From assembly GCA_014529385.2 (NCBI GenBank), contig CM043944.1:66788895-66852894 (forward strand): a DNA stretch of 64,000 nt, in the 5' to 3' direction. How positions within the stretch are numbered: the first letter of the stretch is position 1; each line of letters opens with the position of its first letter. Positions 38,972-50,632 of this stretch are shown piece by piece. Below the pieces are notes generated by a model, which made no database searches, was not told the origin of the DNA, and saw nothing but the letters and a program-made list of their open reading frames with translations. The DNA is from Adiantum capillus-veneris. Lineage: Eukaryota; Streptophyta; Polypodiopsida; Polypodiales; Pteridaceae. The position numbers and the translations under genes are program-made.

Positions 38972-39986
38972 TTAAACCTCATAGATCATGCCTACCTCAA
39001 GTAGGATCTCGTGATATGATCAAAACAGCACTGCACCTTCCACAACTTCTTTTCTGCATGTTATACACATGGTTCATCAAAAACTTCTTCAAGCTAGGTG
39101 AACTCTTGATGGACCTCACCTCCGAGTTTCCAAGCAAATACACAACCCCCGCATCACTACAGCTCTCTATCCACTCGACTTGATAACTTTAGCCTCTTTA
39201 CATGCATCACAAGATTATTTATTTGATTCGACCTCAAGCCTCCAGTCATCATATTCACAGCCATTCCTAGAATCCAATGTCTTCTCAAAGACAGCTCCCT
39301 TGGCCGATCCGGATGTCTAGAATTCCTCATCTGTTATGGTTAGCACAACAAGACACTCAAACTTCATAATTTTCTCATCAAAACATATGAGCCCTTCACC
39401 AACAATAGAATCTCAAACATTTTGCAATAACTATTGCTTAAATCTGTCATTCTCCTACCTCACATCCTTGTAACCATATCTAGCAACACATCTGAACATT
39501 TGAATCTCCCTCCCACCAACATGTCTTATAAGGAACCTCTCATGGTCCATGACCTAGGTCACTAGCAACGACTTCACACAAACAACAATTATGACAGCAT
39601 GCAAAGCAGGCAAGTTCTTCAGTAAAATGCAAGGTATTCCACTATCAATTTTTTTAAATATGAGTGCAATGCCAAGAATACGTGTGACGACCCCACAAGA
39701 TCTTGCATGACTGCCTTTGACAATTGGCGCCTTAATTCAAAGTCATGTTTCCATGCTGCTCCTTAATGCTATACATACATGATGAAAAGAAGACCTGGTA
39801 CAAATGCGAGAGGCAGGTATCTCCCTTGTTCAAACTTGAATAATACAAAGCTGAAATAGAGCAAGTCTTTAAGTCCAAACACTAAGAGGAAGGCAAGGCT
39901 CATTCCATAAGGGGATCTACCATATCAATACATAATGAGAGTGAGAAAGAATGTAGTGGCAACCATGACTCCAACAACAGCAATAC
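38972..39986 (-). pseudogene. HAK/KUP/KT potassium transporter pseudogene, last exon
   Basis: Read on the minus strand this is the C-terminal half of a plant high-affinity K+ transporter, a plasma or vacuolar membrane protein. It starts after a preserved splice acceptor (TATGCAG at about 39993-39987) with G-I-A-V-V-G-V-M-V-A-T-T. Then come LLYFSFVLFKFEQGRYLPLA and IMYV-H (last membrane spans), GIPCILLKNLPALH and VCVKS, then ERFLIRHVGGRE, MFRCVARYGYKDV, later AGVVYLLGNSEV and SLKKF. It ends LLEVGMIYEV before TAA at 38972-38974, close to the usual VGMxYYV end. Several stops (for example TAG after LLVT and after YKDVR) and frameshifts make it non-functional. Earlier exons were not found. Confidence 0.85.
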
Positions 39987-40034
39987 CTGCATATAGAGCA
40001 AAAATTGTAAGTAAAATAATAAAAATAATATATG

Positions 40035-40066
<32 letters not shown>

Positions 40067-40370
40067 TATATACCTTCACAAGTTTAGATTGATCTAAACT
40101 TACAAACTACGAGAGTGAAGGGAAATACAAAGACCACACGCATAAAAAAAGAGGGAAAATGATTTTTTATATATATATATTTCTTAAACACACACACAAT
40201 TACTTTCACAAACAAAATAAAACATAAATATAAGATAACATAATAAGAAACATAAAAGTAAAAAGAAGAATCATTGAATTTGGATAGACTCATGCGTGCG
40301 TGTGCGCATAGGTGTCATACAAAGGGTTGTCAACATACGGTGTCATACAGAGCATAGGCATATACAAATG

Positions 40371-40402
<32 letters not shown>

Positions 40403-40456
40403 TAATATATATATATATATATATAGTTATATATGATATGTGTGTGTGTGTGTATA

Positions 40457-40489
<33 letters not shown>

Positions 40490-40545
40490 CTATCTCTCTT
40501 TCTCTCTCACACTCCCTCTCTCTCTCTGCTCTCTCCCACCTCCCT

Positions 40546-40618
<73 letters not shown>

Positions 40619-40800
40619 ATGTGGAGGGATGTGGAGGAGAGCAGTGAGTGTGGAAGAGAGAGAGATGGGGAACGTGGGAGGGGAGGGATAAAATTTAAAA
40701 AAACAAAAGAGAGAGGGGGGTATCGGAAGGCACTAGCGATATCTCTAGTACCCCCCCTCCCTCTCTCTTTTTTTTACCTCCATCTTCCTCTCTCTTCTCT

Positions 40801-40858
<58 letters not shown>

Positions 40859-40911
40859 TTCCCCCCTCTCCCACTCTCCTCTATTTCTCTCTCCGCACTC
40901 TCTCCCTCCCA

Positions 40912-40957
<46 letters not shown>

Positions 40958-40963
40958 ACCCCC
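39987..40963. repeat. Microsatellite mosaic in the former intron
   Basis: Upstream (minus-strand sense) of the transporter exon lie (TA)n-(CA)n at about 40026-40074, a (CT)n-(CA)n-(TA)n-(TG)n-(TA)n-(GTAT)n-(CTAT)n chain at about 40373-40495, (CT)n at 40553-40617, (CT)n-(CA)n at about 40810-40857 and (CT)n at about 40916-40953. Open frames here encode only Leu-Ser or Ile-Tyr runs. At 40729-40758 an imperfect palindrome followed by a C-run (GGCACTAGCGAT...CTAGTACCCCCC) matches the LTR E motif, so part of this may be an E-like LTR relic. Confidence 0.75.
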
Positions 40964-41260
40964 TGTAAGAACCTGGGAGACTAAGACGTGAGATCCACCT
41001 CCCTACCACCCTTTATGTAGGCCTGGCTCCTAGCCCTAGCCATAATTGGATCCCCAGTCCACACTTGTCCAGTCCAGACCATTTGGTCTAGTTCCTTGAC
41101 CCCCTAAGTTATACTTGCCCATAGGACCCTTGTCCTAACATTACTCCCCCCTTGTGAAATAGTTTTCGTCCTCAAAAACAAAAGTAGAAAAATTTGCCTT
41201 AGAATTACTAATGTTTTCCCATATGCTCTTATCATATCTTCCATCACCCAATTCACTCAT
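40964..41260 (-). mobile_element. 3' end of chromovirus F2 (antisense)
   Basis: On the minus strand the frame I-W-E-N-I-S...F-V-F-E-D-E-N-Y-F-T-R-G-E runs to a TAA at 41143-41141. This is the end of a chromodomain and pol, as in element F (ATWENIS...FVFKDEN). The polypurine tract AAGGGGGGAG is part of this coding end. A 177-bp LTR follows directly (40964-41140), TGTTAGGACAAGG to GTTCTTACA, like the F LTR. The rest of the element to the right is missing or unrecognisable, so F2 is truncated. Confidence 0.8.
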
Positions 41261-41754
41261 GGTGTCTGGCCATCCATCACAGGATGATCAACTATATGCA
41301 TAGCATATGCACTGGTGAATTCTCATGCCACTCTAGATAAACCTTTGCTAGGCACTAGGGCCCATAACACCTAGTGTGTATGCATTAGCAAAATGTTATT
41401 TGAGCCTGTAGAGCTCAACCGATTTAAATATATAAAGGTTGTACCTGGGATAAAATGTAACCTTAAGGGACATATAGGTACAAAAAATGAACTTTTCATT
41501 GATAGCGTTGCTAGTTTAATGAGTCTTACTTGGTACTTGCTACTTTAACATGCCTTACTTGGTAGCTGACAATTTTTGGCCTCTAAAATTCTTCCTCATA
41601 CCTGGTGCGTTGAAGGGTCTCATGAACGGAATTGACCCGCACCCCTCGGACATTATATCCACACCGGATTATGAGAAGGACGACAGTGTCTTAGTCCCTG
41701 AGACTCATATTCTCCTGTTGTGGAATATGTCTCCTTAGTGACGACAAAGAACTT
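41261..41754. other. Unclassified DNA between F2 and element E
   Basis: It may contain more decayed F2 sequence. The open frame 41550-41738 (62 codons, ending WNMSP) lacks any recognised domain. I see no other feature. Confidence 0.4.
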
Positions 41755-42941
41755 TGACGTTGGTGCAGCCAAAGTTGTTCGAAGCTAGCAGGTAGTCTAT
41801 GCCAGGCAAAGGGTGTAGTTGAGTGTAGTGCACGAGTGCAGTGCAGAAGGCTAGGACATGTGCCAAGGCCCTAGGCAGCCAAGGGGTAGGGGATGGTTCC
41901 CGCATAGAGACAGAGAGAGAGAGAGAGAGATAGAGGCCAAAGGTGGCTGCAGGACTAGGTGCAAAGGGAGGAGTTCCCAGCGGACAAGGTGAAAGAGTGA
42001 GAGGGAGCCCGGAGGCCTCCAATGTGTGCAAAGCCAAGCCAAGGCCGAGTGGGACAAGGAAGGAGCAAAGGAGGAGCCGGCAGACTAAGATGGTCAAAAA
42101 GTCAAAAAATCAAGCAGTGCAAGGCTTAGCCCAAAGAGGGTAAAAATGAAGGTGAAGGAAAGTAAAAAAATAAAAAACGCGAAGAGGCAATAGCGACATC
42201 GCTATTGCCCCCCCCCCCCCCCCCCCCCCCCCCCAAGTTCAAAAGAGAGAAAGGGAGCAGATAGAGCAAGGCGGTGCTCCTCTTCTCGAAAGATACAAAA
42301 AATGGGTGCCATATGGACCAATTGAGGAGTAGCTTCCCCAAATTGAAGACCCCCCCCCCCCCCCATAAAAGTCAAAAATTAATCAAATTAGGGGCTTCTT
42401 CTCAATTTGTTGGCGTAGATTTTTCGTGGCCTTTTGAGTGCCATTGGAAGCCTGCAAAGTGGAGCTTTTGAAGAGAGGAGTGTACCTATCAAAGCCCTTT
42501 GTATCTCTCTTGTGTAAATGGCCATGGTGATGGCAGTGTGAGTTTGTATGATTATTTGGTGAAGTGCAATCGAGCCATTGTTGCCTCATCTCGTTGTTGT
42601 TTCTCCTTCCCCCCTTCTCTTTCTCCAGCTTTCACGGTTCTCCTCGGTGCCGGCTGTGTGGAAGTGTGTGCCCCCTCGGACAGATGGTGTTTTGAGTGAG
42701 AGAGTGAGATTGAGTTGTTGTGAGTGTGTGTAAGGGTGGAGACAGGTAGTGGTAGTAGGTGTGCCTTTTGTGGTGGATTTGTGGAGTGTGTGAGCAGTGG
42801 TGGCAGTTAAGGTGGTGGTCTGCTAGTGTGAGTCATGTGTTCAAAGGTGTTTTTTGAGAGGATAGGGGTGCTATGAATACCCTGAGCTATAGAGAGTCCC
42901 TTGTGTTTGTGCCGGGCGTGTTCTCCCATTCTCCCTCTCCA
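41755..42941 (+). repeat. 5' LTR of element E
   Basis: It aligns end to end with 50810-51996. It contains a GA run (41909-41929), the palindrome GGCAATAGCGA-CA-TCGCTATTGCC at 42186-42209 leading into a C-run to about 42234, a second C-run near 42352-42364, and ends CCCTCTCCA. The exact start is uncertain by a few bases because TGACGTTGG here is TGATGG in the 3' copy. Confidence 0.85.
42186..42234. repeat. LTR palindrome and C-tract of element E, 5' copy
   Basis: 11-bp arms GGCAATAGCGA and TCGCTATTGCC with a 2-base spacer, followed by about 27 C. The 3' LTR copy at 51269-51290 keeps 10-bp arms but has only six C. Confidence 0.85.
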
Positions 42942-42946
42942 TATTC

Positions 42947-42958
42947 TGGTGCCCCCAC
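42947..42958 (+). other. Primer-binding site of element E
   Basis: TGGTGCCCCCAC, five bases after the LTR end; identical to B and C. Confidence 0.8.
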
Positions 42959-42966
42959 GGAGGAGT

Positions 42967-43392
42967 ATGGTGATGCTCCTAGTTGAAGTCGAAGTGGTGA
43001 TTTTGCTGATTGCGGCCTTTGAAGAGCAGGTGCTGCTAGTGATGGCTTGGATGGGATTTCCTGTGGTTGAAGATGCGAAAACTTGGCTTCAAGACTACGG
43101 ATTGTTTGTTTTGGAAAGCGGTTTATTGAGACAAGCTGGTGTGGTACAGGTGTTCCCGCTCCTGGTTGGTGGTAAAGGAAAGCTATGGTTTGATAGCCTT
43201 GGTAAAGAAGAAAAAGCAGATTGTGAGGCCCTAGAGACGGCTTTTTGGAGAAAATTTGTTGAGGATGCGCAACTCGATGAAGTAAAGCGGAAGCTGGATG
43301 GATTGAAACAAAGCTTGGAGGGTGATTTTCAAGTGTTCGAGTGGGAATTAGAAGCCCCTTGCAGAAAATGCCAGTTCTTTGAAATTGTGTAA
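42967..43392 (+). pseudogene. Gag-like protein of element E, N-terminal part
   Basis: ATG 42967 lies nine bases after the primer site. The frame holds a gag core: F-P-L-L-V-G-G-K-G-K-L-W-F-D-S-L, then a C-E-A-L-E-T-A-F segment, then KLDGLKQSLEGDFQVFEWEL. It leaves frame near 43350; the natural continuation (LKLCKFMDCLHEEV) is in another frame. The start so close to the primer site is unlike B and C, which have long leaders with extra ORFs. No zinc knuckle follows. Confidence 0.7.
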
Positions 43393-44794
43393 ATTCATGG
43401 ATTGCCTGCATGAGGAAGTGTGAGATAAATTGGAGATAGATGGCCCAATGTCATATGAGGAGGCAGTAGCTCTAGCAAGAGGGCGAACCAAGAAGATTTT
43501 GAAGAAGCGCGAGGCTAGGCAGTGTTTGCAAGGTCTTGTGATGCCAAAGCAATGTGATGCGGTGGTAGCTGAGCCACAAATCGTGCAAAGAGGAGTGTAG
43601 GTGTGAGAAGAACCAAGGGTTCTTTGTCTACAGAGAGATAAGATGGTTCCTATGCCAAAGATGCCGGCTAGAGAGGTTCCAATTGTGGAGGAAGTGCAGG
43701 TGGTTCCCGAGGGGATAAAGGGTATGATGCCAAGTTCGAGTGCGGCTGTTGAGGCTCCATTGAAGTGCGGAAAAGAGCAAGGAGTGAGGTTTGCAGATGA
43801 GGTCGAAGCGGTGAAGATAGAGAAGATTCCCGAGATTGAAACCGAAGAGGAGACTGGGTTGAGTGACAGAAGCTCTATGGACGCAGACACGAGTTGGGAG
43901 ACCTAGTCGTCCCAATCCAGGTATGATGAGTTCGACCTCTTACATGTGAGTGGAGAGGCAATGAATATGTGCAAGGAGCAACATGAAGTGCAAGCCAAGT
44001 CGCTTATTGAAGACTAAGTGGAGCAATTTAGGCCTACAGGTATTGATGTGCAAGTAAAGCTGGTGTGCACTACCATGCTAATGGCCATGCTGATGAAGGT
44101 AGCAGTACAGTATTCCATAGTGGTGCAATAGGTGCAAAATTTTTCCAAAAGGGATAGAGCAGTTGTACCTATGGAAGAGGACAAGGCGGATGTGATAGAG
44201 AACGAGTTTCTCTCTTCCTTGGCAGAGATTGATGATGCAGCAGTAGAAGAGCAGGTGATTGAAGTCCACAAGCAGGTGGTGCTTATTGACCTTGAAGTGC
44301 CAATTGACGAGGAGGAGCTCGACGATGCTAGAATTGAGTTCATGGCAGGTGAGAAGGGCAATGCAGAGTCAAAGTTAGAGGTGCTTCCTACACAGTCAAT
44401 GCCCTCTATGACAGGTGGTGCAGAATCCAAGGTAGTGTCCAAGCTTTCTAAGGAGGTTTTTGAGTGGTGGTTGAAAGGAATGGTGATAAAAGCAGTTGTG
44501 CAGTATGCTGTTGAGAAGGTGCAAGATCTGCTAGATGAGGATCTAGATTTACATGGCTGGGAGGATGTGTCAGGTATGTCTTTGGATGGTGAGCACGAAG
44601 CTGCTCTATTAAGTGCTCTTGGAAATGCTTGGTTGCGAGTGGGAAATTTGCCAAGGAGTGCTTGGAGTGGTAGGGGTATGATGTTGGCAATGTGGATATG
44701 CAGTTGCGTGTGTGCCTTGGAGTGGCACTATGTTAGATTGTTGCAGGTGGATGGAAGGCACCAATCTAAGGTGTTTGACCCTGGTGGGTGTTGA
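43350..44794 (+). pseudogene. Gag C-terminal region and acidic tail of element E
   Basis: One reading phase can be followed from about 43350 to TGA 44792. It includes YEEAVALARGRTKKILKKRE, open pieces at 43643-43906 and 44132-44794, and a strongly acidic segment (VPIDEEELDDARIEF). Stops inside include TGA near 43421. I see no zinc knuckle, protease, RT or integrase motif. The role of the acidic tail is unknown; it may be a gag extension needed for packaging by a helper. Confidence 0.55.
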
Positions 44795-44937
44795 CACGTA
44801 AAGCAGGGGGTTGGGAAACCCGCATGAGCAAAGACAGCAGGTTACAGGTGTTAGTTTTGTACATATGAGGTGCTTTTGCAGTGTACAGAGAGTCTGTTTT
44901 TGGTGTGCATCTTTTTAGTGCCATAAGGCCATGTGTG

Positions 44938-44968
44938 GTTGAACATAAATGTTCAACGAGGGGGTGGG
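44938..44968 (+). other. Hairpin and polypurine tract of element E
   Basis: GTTGAACAT (44938-44946) and ATGTTCAAC (44949-44957) form a perfect 9-bp inverted repeat with a 2-base spacer. GAGGGGGTGGG follows at once. Element F inserted at gtggg in this tract, so the tract originally continued into GCAA and E's 3' LTR. Confidence 0.7.
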
Positions 44969-45138
44969 TGTCAGGACAAGGGTCCTGTACCCTAACAACT
45001 AGGATAGTCATGGACTACGGCCAAGGGTCGGGCTAGGCAGTGTGGACATGGGATCCGTCTAGGGCAAGGGGATAGGAGCCCGCCTATATAAAGGGAGGTT
45101 GGGAGGAGGATCCTAGAGTCTAGTTCCTAGTTCTTACA
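44969..45138 (+). repeat. 5' LTR of element F
   Basis: TGTCAGGACAAGG to GTTCTTACA, 170 bp, with a TATA box TATATAAAG at 45085-45093. Very similar to 50633-50801; the 3' copy starts GGTCAG, so its first base is mutated. Confidence 0.93.
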
Positions 45139-45139
45139 C

Positions 45140-45152
45140 TGGTATCAGAGCC
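45140..45152 (+). other. Primer-binding site of element F (initiator Met-tRNA)
   Basis: TGGTATCAGAGCC, one base after the LTR end: the standard plant Met-tRNA primer site. The following 800 bp to 45954 is leader without a recognised gene. Confidence 0.93.
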
Positions 45153-45954
45153 TAGGTGTCTCTTACAATCTCTCTCTTGGCGCGGTCTCTTTAGATCCCT
45201 AAAAGCAAGCTATTTTGGTGAGAACAGTGGCTCTTTTGGGGGCTTTTCCAAAAGAAGATAGTTTTTTTCCAAAACGGGACACCTTGCCCATTTGGGAACT
45301 GAGTAGGGTGTAGGAAATCGGGAGCTTCTAGGCTTGGGGGGGGCGCCATGGAGCAGTAGACCCGTGTGTTATCACCTTTCGGCCATAGCCAGCCTCGGCG
45401 AGCCCCGCCATCATCATCTGGTAGCGCGCAATTTTCATCACGCTGCCTACAACTTTGGCTTCAAAAAAACCACGCTATTTTCACATTTAGGAGGCCTTTG
45501 GCCATTGAACTTAAACCTTGTCCACTGCAAGTAGCCTTTCCCACAGGAAATTCAGCAAGTCGAACCGATGAACCAAGCCCGAGCAATTCAAGCAAGGAAA
45601 ACTCTCGGCTTCGAGTCGAATCTCCCGAGGTCGAGATTACACTCAGTACCTGCAAAAAATTACATCATCTGGAGATTTTTTGAGTGACAACTCCAAGAGT
45701 CATCCAAGCAATATAATCGTTGACGGTTCCAACAATTAAGCTTCAACGATTATATTAAGCTTCAACCATACACGGTGGGATGTTCAATTTCAATTAAGCT
45801 TCGACTCAAAGGTAAAGCTTCAACAATATACGGGGCATAATTCAATTATGTGCTACGATGACTCACTACTACGACACGGAGTTCGCTATACTTTGCATGA
45901 GCTACGAGCATCAGGTATTTTTTCTGAGTACTTCTTACACTGCACTGTGTAGCC

Positions 45955-47060
45955 ATGGATTCGGATATCAACATGACATTCGATTTCGAGAAAAGTACTC
46001 CCGATCCTGCCAATGATGGCTCGCGGCCGGATACTCTCAAGGAGAGTACCCGCGACACTACGGCAGGAGAAGATACTTATGAATTGCTCGATATTCAGGA
46101 AGTTCGTGCACTTCAGACACGCATGAGAGTCATGGAAGAAAATTTTAAGGCTTTAAATGAAAATGTTACTAAACTTTGCACTTTAGTCATTCAATTGATG
46201 CAACAGCAGACTAAGTTCGGCTGACACCCACACGCATGAGCATGTTGGAACACAAGGGCAAGGCCCAATTAATGAAACACTGCATACTCTCACTGCCAAA
46301 GAGGTAGATTGTTTGTTGAAGAATTTTAAACCACCAATTTTCAAAGGCGAAGACCGGGACCGCAATAAGGATGCAGTGAACATATTTCTCAATAAATGGG
46401 ATGGAATTTATCCCTTACGGCACACTCCGGATGCAGTAAGAGCTCTGCAAACGAGCTTAACTCTGGAAGTCAAGGCCTACAAATGGTGGATGTCTCTCAA
46501 GGAGAAGAACATCATACCATAGAGTTGGAAAGACTTTGAATCAATGTTTGGCAAGGAATTTTTGCCTACAAACGAGGCTGATCGGGATTGGACTGCTTGG
46601 GACACGTGTTCCATGCACCAATTTTCGTCACTCCTCGAACATATCTCTCACTATAGGGACATTATCCTCAAGTTGGAAGGATTGGATACCTTTCAACAGT
46701 ACGAAGGTTCATACGAGGTCTGACTCCAAAACTTAAGAAGTATGTCAAATCTTAGGACCCTAAAACACTTGAGGAAGCCATAGTGAAAGCAAATATTCAT
46801 GATGACCCTGATGATAAGAAAACACATAACAGTAACGTGCCTGCTAGTACACATAGTGACACACGCACTTAATACAGGCACAATAAAAGAAAATTTATAG
46901 TTGCTAATTTAGATGCATCTAAAAAACCCAAGGGGTCCAGGGGTCCTCTCTCCCCTGAGGATTTTGAAAAGGCCAAGAAAGAGAAGCTATGTTTTCAATG
47001 CTTAGGAAGAGGCCATGGCAAAAAGGATTGTCCCAAGGGGAAATCTTCTCTCCAAGGGGA
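45955..47060 (+). pseudogene. Gag of element F
   Basis: ATG 45955 starts an acidic N-terminal region and a coiled-coil-like stretch (LQTRMRVMEENFKALNENV). The gag core follows in other frames: PPIFKGEDRDRN at about 46327, then AYKWWMSLKEKN and W-K-D-F-E. The zinc knuckle C-F-Q-C-L-G-R-G-H-G-K-K-D-C lies at 46990-47031. Stops at 46222 and 46520 and several frame changes break the ORF. As in other chromoviruses gag would form the particle and bind genomic RNA. Confidence 0.8.
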
Positions 47061-47224
47061 AGGAAAAATCAATGCACATGGTGCAACTACTGCCTCTCAA
47101 GTCTTCCTCCAAGTTCTCTACAGTGGAAGTAACACACACTGAGGTGGTGCATGAATGCTATCTCACAACTTCCATGTGGCAACAGACCTTTGGACCACAT
47201 GAGTTAGTACGTATGCACGGATCT

Positions 47225-50200
47225 CTATAAGGGCATAAGGTGAGCATCTTGGTAGATGATGGTGCTATGCACAATTTCATCAATTATGGATTGGTGAAAA
47301 AGCTCAAACTGCCTCAAACTGCGAGTACCCACCGCTACAAGGTAGCAATGATGAATGGACATGACAGTGAAGTATGGGATACTCAATGCCGAGCTCTTCC
47401 ATTCGAAGTACAAGGGTACTCTACTTGTTTGGATTTTCAAGTTATGAACATGGAAAGGGCTGATGTGGTTCTTGGTAGGGAGTGGTTGCATAGCCTAGGA
47501 CCATCGCTAAAGTGTAGATATGAGCACAACGGTTTGATGTTCGATTCCCATGGCACACATGTGTTGTTGTTAGGAGAAAATGATATACCATCATCACCCC
47601 ACTGATTTGTATTGCCGAGCTTGTGTAGCTCGTTTTTTATAATGAAATAGAACAGGTTTTCTTGTGTTACTCACTATCTCATTTTCTTTTCAACATTGAG
47701 TATGTTGAACATTCCTCAACGCCGCATGCTTCTCTCTCCTCTATTCCACCAATTTCTAATTCTATACAAGCAAACGTTGCTAATCAGTTACAAAAATTGT
47801 TAAAGGAATTTCAAGATGTTTTTCCTGATGATTTGCCATCAGATTTACCATCAACACGCTCAGTGCAACATGGCATTGATGTGGCTGTAGGCTGTAAACC
47901 TATTAGTAAACCACCTTACCGTATGAGTTACTCAGAGGCTACTGAGGTAGAACGCCAGCTTGCTGACTACCTTAGCAGAGGGTTTATTCAACCCAGTTCT
48001 TCACCATAGGCTTCGCCTATAATTTTGGTGAAGAAAAAGGACGACAGTATGCGCATGTGCGTAGACTACCGAGGCTTAAATGCAGTTACAGTTAAGAACA
48101 AATACCCATTGCCAAGGGTTGATGAGTTATTTGATAAGCTAACTCCTAAATGAATTTTTTCAAAAATTGACTTGAGGTCAAGATATCACCAAGTCCGTAT
48201 CCGGCTTGCAGATATACCTAAGACTGCATTCCGAACACGGTCTGGACATTACGAGTTTTTGGTGATGCCCTTCGGGTTAACCAATGCGCCCGCGACATTC
48301 ATGACACTTACGGAAAGTGTCTTGAAACCATATTTGGGCAAATTTGTCATTGTGTTCCTCGATGACATTCTAGTTTATAGTGATTTTGAAGAAGAGCACT
48401 TACAACATCTCAGGCAGGTGTTTGAGTTGCTACGTGCAAACAACTTATATGCCAAAGAATCTAAATGTGATTTCCTCAAGGAAGAAATTTATTATTTAGG
48501 GCATGTCATTTCAGCTAATGGCCTATACATGGATCAATCCAAAGTGGATAACATCCGAAAATGGCCACTTCCAAAAAATCTGAAAGAATTACAGGTCTTT
48601 TTAGGCTTCACAGGTTTTTACCGACGGTTCGTTAAAAACTATGCTCACCTTGCTGTACCTATGACGGACCAACTAAAAGGCAAAGGTAAGGCTTTTCAGT
48701 GGGGTTCCGCTCAACAGAAGAGTGGGGTTCCGCTACAACTCCTATACTGGCTATTGTAGATCCTTTGAAACCATTCGTCTTGGAAACGGATGCCAGTGAC
48801 CGTGCTATTGGAGCCGTCCTGTTACAAGACAGGACAAAGTAAGAAGCTGGATGCAGCTCAGAAGAATTATTCTGCTTACGAACGTGAACTCTATGCAATA
48901 GTTTCTTCCTTAAAGACATGGCGTCACTATATGTATGGTGCTCAGTTCAAGCATCAAATGGTTTACACAAAAAACAGATTTAAAGGGTCGAAAAGACAGG
49001 TGGGCCGAGATCCTTTAAGAATATGACGCCAAGTTAAGGTATCGCAAAGGACAATACAATATAGTGGTAGATGTTCTCAGTCGAATGCCAAAGATCAATT
49101 CGCTCTTGTTCACGGAACTTCGTAGTGAATTTTTAGAATCTCTCAAGGGCAAATATGAGCAAGATGAAACATATTCCAAAGTGTGGAACCATGTTCAAAA
49201 GAGGGATCCTTCTCACTCCAATGCGGGTAGTGCACAGCTAACCTCCACACCTAGTTCTCCTTTATCAAGTGATGAACTATAGTGATGGAAGCATTTTATC
49301 ATCGACAATGGGTACCTACTCCACAAGGGGAGAGTTTGTGTACTGACGGACACAGACATTCGGCGCCAAATTCTTTATGAATGTCACGATAGTCCAAGTG
49401 CAGGGCACTCGGGGATTAGAAAAACTTATTCTCTCGTAAGACGACAATTTTACTGGCTAGGCCTACATGGATTTGTTCAAGTGTATGCCTTGCATTGCCA
49501 GAAATGTCAAGTTAACAAAGCAAAGCGCCTAAATTCCCAATGGAAAATGGGAAAGTATCTCCATGGATTTCATAGTAGGTTTACCAACCACTATACGAGG
49601 TCATGACTTAGTATGGGTGGTGGTAGACAGGTTGACTAAAATCTGTAATTTTATTCCGACCAAATCAACGGTTAGGACACGGGAACTAGCAAGATAATTT
49701 GTGGACAATCTATACAAATTGTATGGGCTGCCAAGTAATATTGTTAGTGACCATGACCCAAAGTTTAACAGCCACTTTTGGAGAGTTGTATCTAAACGAT
49801 TGGATACACAACTCAACCTCAGTACAGCTGACCATCTAGAAACAGATGGTTAAGCGAAACGGGTTAACCAGGTGATAGGGATATGCTTAGAGCATACGTT
49901 AGAAAAAAACAGACAAATTGGGAAGAATACTTACCTGTTCTCGAGTTTTCCTACAAAAGTTCTAAGCATGTCACAACAGGCTTCAGTCCTTTCATGCTCA
50001 TGTACGGGTTTCAACCTAGGTCACCAGTTACGGTGGGGTTGGCAACCGAAACACTCCAACAGGTTAAGGATTTTCTCCAAGACCACATGGATATGCTGAA
50101 ACTTGCTCCTCAGAATGTCCGACAAGCACAAGATCGGTATAAGAAATACACTGATGAGAAACGTCGGCGAGTTACCTTTGAAGAAGGGGAGGAAGTATTT

Positions 50201-50632
50201 TTACGGGTGCCAGAACATTTAGAAAGTCCGAAAACTAGACTAACACCCAAATTATCTCCCCGATATTGTGGGCCTTTCAAAATACTCAAGCAAGTTGGTG
50301 ATCGTGCCTACAAACTACTCCTACCATCACACTCTCGCATTCATACGGTGTTTCATGTAAGCCACCTACGAAAGCGGTTACATGGGGACGACAACGTCAT
50401 TTACCAATAGGTTTTGGTCGATTACATTGAACCTCCTACGTTACCGCATGAACGTGAACGTGTTATGGATTACCATGAGTTGCATACACGCCATCATGTA
50501 TGACAACAAGCCTTAATCAAGTGGAAAGACCGACTTGAAGAAGGTGCCACTTGGGAAAACATTAGTGTTCTTAAGAAGAAGTTTCCCACTTTTGTTTTCA
50601 AGGACGAAAACTCTTCTTTAAGGGGGGAGTAA
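47225..50632 (+). pseudogene. Protease-RT-RNase H-integrase-chromodomain of element F
   Basis: The protease motif reads V-D-D-G-A-M-H-N-F-I near 47252 (usually DSGA). RT (about 47820-48660) has [18 protein letters not shown] and [10 protein letters not shown]; it carries TAG at 48007 and TGA at 48151. Around 48697-48735 the run AGTGGGGTTCCGCT is duplicated and shifts the frame. RNase H (about 48775-49080) starts E-T-D-A-S-D and is split between frames. Integrase has H-x-H and C-x2-C (about 49381-49512), [15 protein letters not shown], then TDG-stop-A-K-R-V-N where TDGQTERVN is usual. The chromodomain ends WENISVLKKKFPTFVFKDEN (about 50520-50615). TAA at 50630-50632 touches the 3' LTR. Confidence 0.9.
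50619..50632 (+). other. Polypurine tract of element F, inside the pol coding end
   Basis: AAGGGGGGAG is read as part of the codons for L-R-G-E, and the TAA stop lies directly before the LTR. F2 has the same arrangement. Confidence 0.8.

Noticed and set aside
40312-40984. Long overlapping ORFs of Leu/Ser and Ile/Tyr runs
   Set aside because: They are translations of CT, TA, TG and GTAT microsatellites in the intron of the transporter pseudogene.
41735-42097. Minus-strand ORFs in LTR E (also at 50849-51179)
   Set aside because: Antisense of the GA run and flanks in both LTRs of E; low complexity, no domain.
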